This document shows positions 58,801-64,000 of a DNA stretch of 64,000 bases, in pieces. Position 1 is the first letter of the stretch. Each line of letters begins with the position of its first letter. The notes below the pieces were generated by a model. That model had not been told where the DNA came from. It searched no databases and worked only from the letters and a program-made list of their open reading frames with translations. The stretch comes from Mycobacterium ahvazicum (GTDB taxonomy: Bacteria > Actinomycetota > Actinomycetes > Mycobacteriales > Mycobacteriaceae): NCBI RefSeq assembly GCF_900176255.2, contig NZ_FXEG02000002.1, forward strand, positions 2,046,001 through 2,110,000, in the 5' to 3' direction. Position numbers and translations under genes: made by a program.

Positions 58801-61800
58801 GGCGATGAGGTCGGCTGCTCGGTGGTCGATGAGCTGACCCTGTCGGCCCCGATGCTGTTGCCGGCGTCCGACGGCGTCGCGGTGCAGGTCGTGGTCGGGC
58901 CCGCGGGCAGCTCGGGGCGCCGGACGGTCTCGGTGTATTCCCGTGGCATGCAACCTGATTCGGAATGGACACTACATGCCGACGGTGCGTTGAGCGCTGG
59001 CGGGGAGCATACGGGCGCGAACTTGTCGGTATGGCCACCGGTCGGGGCGACGGCCGTGGACGTCGCCGATGCCTACGAGCAACTGACCCGGCGGGGCTAC
59101 GAATACGGCCCCGCTTTCCAGGGCCTGCAGGCCCTGTGGCGCCTCGGGAATGAGGTCTTCGCCGAAGTCGCCGTGCCCGAGGTCGCCGGGATGAGGGTTG
59201 ACGGTTTCGGAATCCATCCGGTGCTGGTCGACGCCGCGTTGCACGCGATGGGTGTGGTCGGCGACCAGGCCGAGACCATGCTGCCGTTCTCCTGGCAGGG
59301 CGTGTGTTTGCATGCCGCCGGCGCGTCCCGGGCGCGGGTGCGGATCGCCCCGGTCGGGGTGAGCGCGGTGTCGGTGGACCTGGCCGACGGCGCCGGCCTG
59401 CCGATCCTGTCGGTGCGCGAGCTGGTGGTCCGGCCGGTCTCGACGGCCCAGCTGACCGCGGGGGCCGCGGCACCCCGCTCCGGCGGCGGATTGCTGGAGG
59501 TGACCTGGTCGCCGGTTACCTTGCAGCCCAATGCTGTTGGCGGACAAGATGTGACGGTGTGGGAGCCGGGTTCGGGCACCACGGTTGAGTCGGTGTATGC
59601 GGCCACTCGTGAGGCGTTGGGTGTGTTGCAGTCGTGGTTGGCCGGCGGCGATGCGGGACGGTTGGTTGTGCTGACTCGCGGCGCGGTGGGGCTGGCCGGT
59701 GAGGGTGTGTCCGATCTGGCGGGTGCGGCGGTGTGGGGGTTGGTGCGGTCGGCGCAGGCCGAGCAGCCGGGCCGGGTGGTGCTGGTCGATTCGGACGGTT
59801 CGCTGGATGTTGCCGAGGTGATCGCTTGCGGTGAACCGCAATTGGTGGTGCGTTCCGGCGTCGCGCACGCGGCGCGGCTGATCCCGTCGCGGTCGGTGTC
59901 GACATTGCCGGCGGGGCAGTGGCGGATGAGCGTGGGTGGCGGGGGCACCCTGGAGGATCTGGTCGTGCGCCCGCTTGCGCGCGCGGAGTTGGGCGCCGGG
60001 CAGGTGCGGGTGGCGGTGGCCGCGGTCGGGGTGAACTTCCGGGATGTGTTGGTGGCGTTGGGGATGTATCCCGGGGGTGGCGAGCTCGGCGTCGAGGGCG
60101 CCGGCGTGATCGTCGAGGTCGGTCCGGGGGTTGCCGGGTTGTCCGTGGGCGATGCGGTGCTGGGCTTGCTGGGGGTGGTCGGATCCGAGGCGATTGTGGA
60201 TGCGCGGTTGGTGGCGGTGGTGCCGGCGGGCTGGTCGCTGCCGCAGGCGGCGAGCGTGCCGGTGGTGTTTTTGACCGCCCTGTACGGGTTGTCGGCGTTG
60301 GCCGGGCTCAAGGCCGGGGAGAAGGTGTTGGTGCACGCCGCGACGGGTGGGGTGGGGATGGCGGCGGTGCAGTTGGCCCGGCATTGGGGTGCGGAGGTGT
60401 TCGCCACCGCCAGCCGTGGCAAGTGGGACACGTTGCGGGCGATGGGCTTTGACGACGACCATATCGGCGATACCCGGACGGTGGATTTCGAGGAGAAGTT
60501 CCTGGCGACCACCGGCGGGGCCGGGGTTGATGTGGTGCTCAACTCGCTGGCCGGGGAGTTTCTCGATGCCTCGCTGCGGTTGCTGGTCGGCGGCGGACGG
60601 TTCATCGAGATGGGCAAGACCGACCTTCGCGACCCCGCGTCGATGGCACCGGGCGTGCTGTATCGCGCCTTCGACCTGATCGAGGCCGGCCCGGACCACA
60701 TCGCGACCATGCTGTCCGGCCTGATCGAACTGTTCGACGTCGGCGTGCTGAAGCCGTTGCCGGTCAAGACCTTTGACGTACGATCCGCGTCGTCGGCGTA
60801 TCGGTTCGTCAGCCAGGCCCGCCAGATCGGCAAGGTAGTTCTGACCCTGCCGGACGGCCCGGACGATCCGGTGCTGGCGAGTTCGGGCGGCGGCCTGGCG
60901 GGCGGCAGCGTGCTGATCACCGGCGGTACCGGGATGGCCGGCTCGGCGGTGGCCGCCCACCTGGTGGCGCGCTACGGGGTGGCCCATGTCGTGTTGGCCA
61001 GCCGCGGCGGCGCCCAGGGCGAGGGGGTGGCGGAGTTGGTGGATCGACTCAGGACGGCCGGGGCCGAGGTGTCGGTGGTGGCCTGCGACGTCGCCGATCG
61101 GGATGCCTTGGCGGCGTTGATCGCCGGGTTGCCGGCGCGGTACCCGCTCAAGGGTGTGTTCCATGCGGCCGGGGTGCTCGACGACGGGTTGATCGCGTCG
61201 TTGACGCCGCACCGCATGGACACGGTGTTGCGGAGCAAGGTCGATGGTGCGTGGAACCTGCACGAGCTCACCCGGGACATGGATCTGTCGGCGTTCGTGA
61301 TGTTCTCCTCGATGGCCGGCATCGTCGGGTCCCCGGGCCAGGGCAACTACGCCGCGGCCAACAGCTTCCTCGACGAATTGGCGACCTACCGGCGAGCCCA
61401 CGGCCTGGCGGGATTGTCGATCGCCTGGGGACTGTGGGAACAGGCCAGCGGCATGACCCGACACCTCGACGAGCGCGACAAAGCGCGCATGAGCCGAATC
61501 GGGCTCGCCCCCATGGCAACCGAGCAGGCACTGCGCCTGTTCGACACCGCGATGCTGGCCGAACGCCCGGTGCTGGTCGCCGCGCGCATCGATCCCGCCG
61601 CGTTGGCCGACAACGGCGCAACACTGCCCCCGCTGCTCAGTCAGCTCGTCGCCCGCCCCATCCGGCGTGTCATCGACGAGACCGACACCACCGCCGCCTC
61701 GACGACCAGCCTCGTCGCCCGCTTGCAGGGTCTGTCCGCTGAACAGCGGCACAGCGAACTGGTCGACCTGGTCAGCCGCAACGCCGCCACCGTGCTGGGC

Positions 61801-62256
61801 CGTCCCAATGCCGGAGACATCAACGCGGGCAGCGTCTTCCAGGACCTCGGGTTCGACTCGCTGACCGCTGTCGAACTGCGTAACCGGCTTAAAACAGCCA
61901 CCGGACTGACCCTTTCGCCGACCCTGATCTTCGACTACCCGACACCGATCGTCCTGGCCGAACACCTCGACACCCGGCTGGTGGTTCCTCATGCTCCGGA
62001 CTCCGCCGGGCAGCCCGACCTGATGGCCCGTCTCGCACGTTTCAATGACATCACCCGGGAGCTGCAAACGCTGCTGAACCAACCCGATTGGCAGCCAGAA
62101 GACAAGCCGCACTTGACCACCCGCATCCAGACGTTGCTGACCACCCTCAGCGCCCACCTGGATCCACACGACCAGCGGGAAGGCGACGACGAGGACATCC
62201 ACACTGCCAGCGAGAGCGAACTGTTCGCGATCCTCGACGAAGAACTCGGATCGTAA
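55864..62256 (+). CDS. pks7: type I modular polyketide synthase, fully reducing module, Pks7 orthologue
   Basis: A 2130-residue single module: N-terminal docking coiled-coil (residues 1-35), KS (about 39-465, Cys210 in DTACSSS), AT (about 565-870, Ser656 in GHSQGE), DH (about 940-1200, His959 in [10 protein letters not shown]), ER (about 1360-1660, NADPH loop [11 protein letters not shown] near 1494), KR (about 1680-1870, GGTGMAGS, Tyr1829) and ACP (phosphopantetheine Ser1999 in [11 protein letters not shown]). The AT has YASH at 756-759, the sequence associated with methylmalonyl-CoA choice, so it should add a fully reduced methyl-branched unit. There is no thioesterase. The acidic C-terminus ([19 protein letters not shown]) is a docking tail for Pks8. 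ATG at 55864 matches the Pks7 start; 9 extra codons lie upstream. Confidence 0.95.
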   Translation: MNSTPDELIKALRASLKESERLKRENREYLALLTKEATEPVAIVGMACRYPGGVDSPEALWDIVSEGRDVVTDFPADRGWDLAELFDPDPDATGKSYNRCGGFLSDVADFDAAFFGIAPSEALAMDPQQRLLLEVSWEALERAGIDPITLKGSATGVFVGIFHGSYGGQGRVPGDLERYGLRGSTLSVASGRVAYSLGLEGPAVSVDTACSSSLVALHLAARSLRSGECDAALVGGVTVMATPAMFVEFSRQRALSADGRCKAYAGAADGTGFSEGVGALVLERLADARRLGHRVLAVVRGSAVNQDGASNGLATPNGPAQQRVIRAALQSARLGTADVDLVEGHGTGTTLGDPIEAQAILATYGQDRPADRPLWLGSIKSNMGHTSAAAGVAGVIKMVQAMRHGVMPQTLHVDVPTPHVDWSAGAVSLLTEQRSWPALDRPRRAGVSSFGISGTNAHVILEQAPVVESVAAESDMPVAPWVLSARSPEALVGQARRLLAHVQADPRLGIADVGWSLASTRSAFDHRAVVVGARDELMAGLAGLAAGEPGVNVVAGRAQAVGKTVFVFPGQGSQWVGMGAQLLDTAPVFVEQLNRCEKALGEYVEWSLIDVIRGAAGAPGLDRVDVVQPVLWAMMVSLAELWRSMGVRPDAVIGHSQGEIAAAYVAGALSLEDAARVVALRSRLLVQLSGAGGMVSLACGQDQAHELLAPAGDRLNIAAVNGVSAIVVSGEVDALEELMRRCEGAGVRARRIDVDYASHSAQVDAIREPLAQALVGIEPRSSSITFFSTVTGEPLDTSALNADYWYRSIRQTVQFAPAVRTAGEAGFRVFIESSPHPVLVAGIEGTVADDAFVIPSLGRDDGGLDRFWLSAGQAHAAGVTVDWRPVFSGAHQVQLPTYAFQGRRFWLPPMGIGGGDLGGLGLAGTEHGLLGAVVQRPDSGAVVLTGRLSLSAQPWLADHAVAGVVLFPGAGFVELALRAGDEVGCSVVDELTLSAPMLLPASDGVAVQVVVGPAGSSGRRTVSVYSRGMQPDSEWTLHADGALSAGGEHTGANLSVWPPVGATAVDVADAYEQLTRRGYEYGPAFQGLQALWRLGNEVFAEVAVPEVAGMRVDGFGIHPVLVDAALHAMGVVGDQAETMLPFSWQGVCLHAAGASRARVRIAPVGVSAVSVDLADGAGLPILSVRELVVRPVSTAQLTAGAAAPRSGGGLLEVTWSPVTLQPNAVGGQDVTVWEPGSGTTVESVYAATREALGVLQSWLAGGDAGRLVVLTRGAVGLAGEGVSDLAGAAVWGLVRSAQAEQPGRVVLVDSDGSLDVAEVIACGEPQLVVRSGVAHAARLIPSRSVSTLPAGQWRMSVGGGGTLEDLVVRPLARAELGAGQVRVAVAAVGVNFRDVLVALGMYPGGGELGVEGAGVIVEVGPGVAGLSVGDAVLGLLGVVGSEAIVDARLVAVVPAGWSLPQAASVPVVFLTALYGLSALAGLKAGEKVLVHAATGGVGMAAVQLARHWGAEVFATASRGKWDTLRAMGFDDDHIGDTRTVDFEEKFLATTGGAGVDVVLNSLAGEFLDASLRLLVGGGRFIEMGKTDLRDPASMAPGVLYRAFDLIEAGPDHIATMLSGLIELFDVGVLKPLPVKTFDVRSASSAYRFVSQARQIGKVVLTLPDGPDDPVLASSGGGLAGGSVLITGGTGMAGSAVAAHLVARYGVAHVVLASRGGAQGEGVAELVDRLRTAGAEVSVVACDVADRDALAALIAGLPARYPLKGVFHAAGVLDDGLIASLTPHRMDTVLRSKVDGAWNLHELTRDMDLSAFVMFSSMAGIVGSPGQGNYAAANSFLDELATYRRAHGLAGLSIAWGLWEQASGMTRHLDERDKARMSRIGLAPMATEQALRLFDTAMLAERPVLVAARIDPAALADNGATLPPLLSQLVARPIRRVIDETDTTAASTTSLVARLQGLSAEQRHSELVDLVSRNAATVLGRPNAGDINAGSVFQDLGFDSLTAVELRNRLKTATGLTLSPTLIFDYPTPIVLAEHLDTRLVVPHAPDSAGQPDLMARLARFNDITRELQTLLNQPDWQPEDKPHLTTRIQTLLTTLSAHLDPHDQREGDDEDIHTASESELFAILDEELGS

Positions 62257-62273
62257 GACGCCAAGGAGCGCCC

Positions 62274-64000
62274 GTGTCGGACACCGACAAACATCTTGAT
62301 TACCTGAAGCGGCTGACCGCCGATCTGCGGCGCACCCGGCGCCGGGTGGCCGAACTGGAGGGCAAGCTGTCCGAGCCGGTTGCGGTGGTCGGGATGGCGT
62401 GCCGGTATCCGGGTGGAGTGGATTCGCCGGAAGCATTGTGGGACATGGTGGTTGAGGGCCGTGACGCCGTGTCGGATTTTCCTCCGGACCGGGGCTGGGA
62501 CGTGGCGGGGTTGTACGATCCCGACCCCGATGCCCCCGGCAAGATGTACGTGCGGCAGGGATCATTTCTCGGCGACGCCGGCGATTTTGATGCCGGGTTC
62601 TTCGGTGTCGGCCCCAGCGAGGCGCTGGCAATGGATCCACAGCAGCGCTTGATGCTGGAGCTGTCGTGGGAAGCGCTGGAGCGCGCGGGAGTCGACCCGC
62701 TGGGGTTGCGGGGCTCGGCGACGGGCGTGTTCGCCGGCGTGATCCATGCCGGTTACGGCGGGCAGGTGGAAGGCGAGCTGGAGGGCTACGGGCTCACCGG
62801 CTCGACGCTGAGCGTGACCTCCGGCCGGGTGTCGTACGTGCTGGGCCTGGAAGGCCCGGCCGTATCGGTGGACACCGCGTGCTCGTCGTCGCTGGTGGCA
62901 CTGCATCTGGCCGCGCAGTCGTTGCGATCGGGGGAATGCGACTTGGCCCTGGTCGGTGGCGTCACGGTCATGGCCACCCCCGCCGCCTTCGTCGAATTCA
63001 GCCGGCAGCGAGCCTTGGCCCCCGATGGCCGCTGCAAGGTGTACGCCGGGGCCGCCGACGGCACCGCCTGGTCGGAAGGCGCCGGTGTCCTGGTGGTGGA
63101 GCGGTTGGCGGATGCACGCCGCGCCGGGCACCCGGTGTTGGCGATCGTGCGGGGCACCGCCGTCAACCAGGATGGCGCGTCCAACGGGCTGACCGCCCCT
63201 AACGGGCCCTCCCAGCAGCGCGTCATCCGCACCGCGCTGGCCAGCGCGGGCCTGACCGCGGCCGACGTCGACGTGGTCGAGGGCCACGGCACCGGAACCG
63301 TGCTGGGCGATCCGATTGAGGCGCAAGCGTTGTTGGCGACCTATGGCCAGGATCGTCCGGCGGACCGTCCGCTGTGGCTGGGGTCGATCAAATCCAACAT
63401 CGGTCACACCTCGGCCGCCGCCGGCGTCGCCGGGGTCATCAAGATGATCGAGGCGATCCAGCACGGGGTGTTGCCGCAAAGCTTGCACGTGGATGTGCCT
63501 TCGCCGCATGTGGATTGGTCGTCGGGCGCCGTGTCGTTGTTGACCGAGTCGCGCGCCTGGCCGAGTGGCGACGGGCCGCGGCGGGCCGGCGTGTCGTCGT
63601 TCGGGATCAGCGGGACGAACGCCCACGTGATCATCGAGCAGGCACCGGCTGCCGAAGCCGAAGACGTTGTCGCCGAACCGGATCCGCGCGAGACGGCGTG
63701 GGTGCTGTCGGCTCGCTCCGAGCAGGCCCTGGCCAATCAGGCCAAGCGGTTGCTCGCCCACGTGGCCGGGGACGCGAAGCTGAGCCCGGTGGACGTGGGG
63801 TGGTCCCTGGTGACGACACGCGCGGTGTTCGACCATCGGGCCGTGGTGGTCGGCGCGGACCGGGACCGCCTGATCGCCGGCCTGAGCGAGCTGGCCGCTG
63901 GTGACCCGGGTGCCCGCGTCACGGCAGGGCGGGTCCGCTCGGCGGGCAAGACCGTGTTCGTGTTTCCCGGCCAAGGCTCGCAGTGGCTGGGGATGGGCCA
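62274..64000 (+). CDS. pks8: type I polyketide synthase, Pks8-like (3' part outside window)
   Basis: The frame is open from the GTG at 62274 to the window end (575 codons). AAGGAG lies 8 bases before the GTG, and the gene starts 17 bases after pks7. The N-terminus [20 protein letters not shown] is a docking helix expected to accept the chain from Pks7. A ketosynthase follows (about residues 40-460): Cys203 in DTACSSS, His in EGHGTG, His in [10 protein letters not shown]. The window ends at the start of the acyltransferase domain ([15 protein letters not shown]). Many stretches are almost identical in DNA to the pks7 ketosynthase. Naming as pks8 follows the M. tuberculosis order. Confidence 0.9.
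   Translation, partial: MSDTDKHLDYLKRLTADLRRTRRRVAELEGKLSEPVAVVGMACRYPGGVDSPEALWDMVVEGRDAVSDFPPDRGWDVAGLYDPDPDAPGKMYVRQGSFLGDAGDFDAGFFGVGPSEALAMDPQQRLMLELSWEALERAGVDPLGLRGSATGVFAGVIHAGYGGQVEGELEGYGLTGSTLSVTSGRVSYVLGLEGPAVSVDTACSSSLVALHLAAQSLRSGECDLALVGGVTVMATPAAFVEFSRQRALAPDGRCKVYAGAADGTAWSEGAGVLVVERLADARRAGHPVLAIVRGTAVNQDGASNGLTAPNGPSQQRVIRTALASAGLTAADVDVVEGHGTGTVLGDPIEAQALLATYGQDRPADRPLWLGSIKSNIGHTSAAAGVAGVIKMIEAIQHGVLPQSLHVDVPSPHVDWSSGAVSLLTESRAWPSGDGPRRAGVSSFGISGTNAHVIIEQAPAAEAEDVVAEPDPRETAWVLSARSEQALANQAKRLLAHVAGDAKLSPVDVGWSLVTTRAVFDHRAVVVGADRDRLIAGLSELAAGDPGARVTAGRVRSAGKTVFVFPGQGSQWLGMG

Noticed and set aside
62279..62295. TTGTCGGTG on the minus strand near the pks8 start
   Set aside because: The required TANNNT is not found 8 bases downstream and the site is inside coding sequence, so it is not a damage promoter.
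58972..62640. Minus-strand open frame of 1222 codons opposite pks7/pks8
   Set aside because: A high-GC shadow of the PKS frame (Arg/His/Pro/Gly-rich, no domain); such frames lie opposite most long genes here.

Overview
The window is high-GC actinobacterial DNA from a slow-growing Mycobacterium (Mycobacteriaceae, avium/kansasii-like rather than the tuberculosis complex). The evidence is gene content and order. The backbone follows the M. tuberculosis order rpsA - coaE - Rv1632c - uvrB - Rv1634 - capA (Rv1635c) - Rv1636 - Rv1637c - uvrA - Rv1639c - lysX - infC - rpmI - rplT - tsnR - Rv1645c - Rv1647 - Rv1648 - pheS - pheT - argC-J-B-D-F-R-G-H - pks10 - pks7 - pks8. Rv numbers and family comparisons are from memory; no search was run. 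The PE/PPE genes found at this locus in M. tuberculosis are absent.

Layout. 1-1900: end of rpsA, then coaE. 1904-12380: accessory DNA between coaE and uvrB. On the minus strand it holds an FHA-ABC exporter, a DUF402 protein and a compact repair cassette. That cassette is a stand-alone LigD phosphoesterase, an ATP-dependent ligase, a LigD-type polymerase and an Fpg/Nei glycosylase, followed by a small secreted protein. A divergent PknF-like kinase gene and a duplicated hypothetical gene (one copy dead) complete it. 12412-23755: uvrB, two tandem MFS pumps, the LAM-capping mannosyltransferase capA, a universal stress protein, a metallo-beta-lactamase-fold protein and uvrA. Both uvr genes carry a sequence matching the RecA-independent (PafBC) damage promoter. 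23778-31063: a second accessory block with a NYN-LOTUS protein, a DesA3-like desaturase, a cold-shock gene remnant, a DUF5994 protein, a PknH-like kinase, two small proteins and a membrane esterase. 31141-37059: lysX, divergent from infC-rpmI-rplT-tsnR. infC appears to start at AUC behind a leader with three hairpins and an intrinsic terminator. 37056-43746: an MpaB-like oxygenase, an adenylate cyclase, a rhomboid-like membrane protein and pheST. 43750-45748: an MFS/cyclic-nucleotide-binding fusion gene broken by a 22-bp tandem duplication. 45882-54614: the arginine biosynthesis operon with an ARG box and two MIRU-like elements at gene junctions. 54766-64000: type III PKS pks10, the complete reducing type I module pks7 and the start of pks8, which runs off the window.

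How the genes work together. Genome repair is the recurring theme (uvrA, uvrB and an end-joining/base-excision cassette between coaE and uvrB). Signalling is the second: two Ser/Thr kinases, an FHA-ABC transporter, an adenylate cyclase, a cAMP-binding USP and a cNMP-binding fragment. Envelope functions are the third: LAM capping, lysinylated lipid by LysX, a desaturase and polyketide lipids. Several genes look leaderless, with a TANNNT -10 box ending exactly 6 nt before the start codon. No tRNA, rRNA, CRISPR array, insertion sequence or prophage was recognised.
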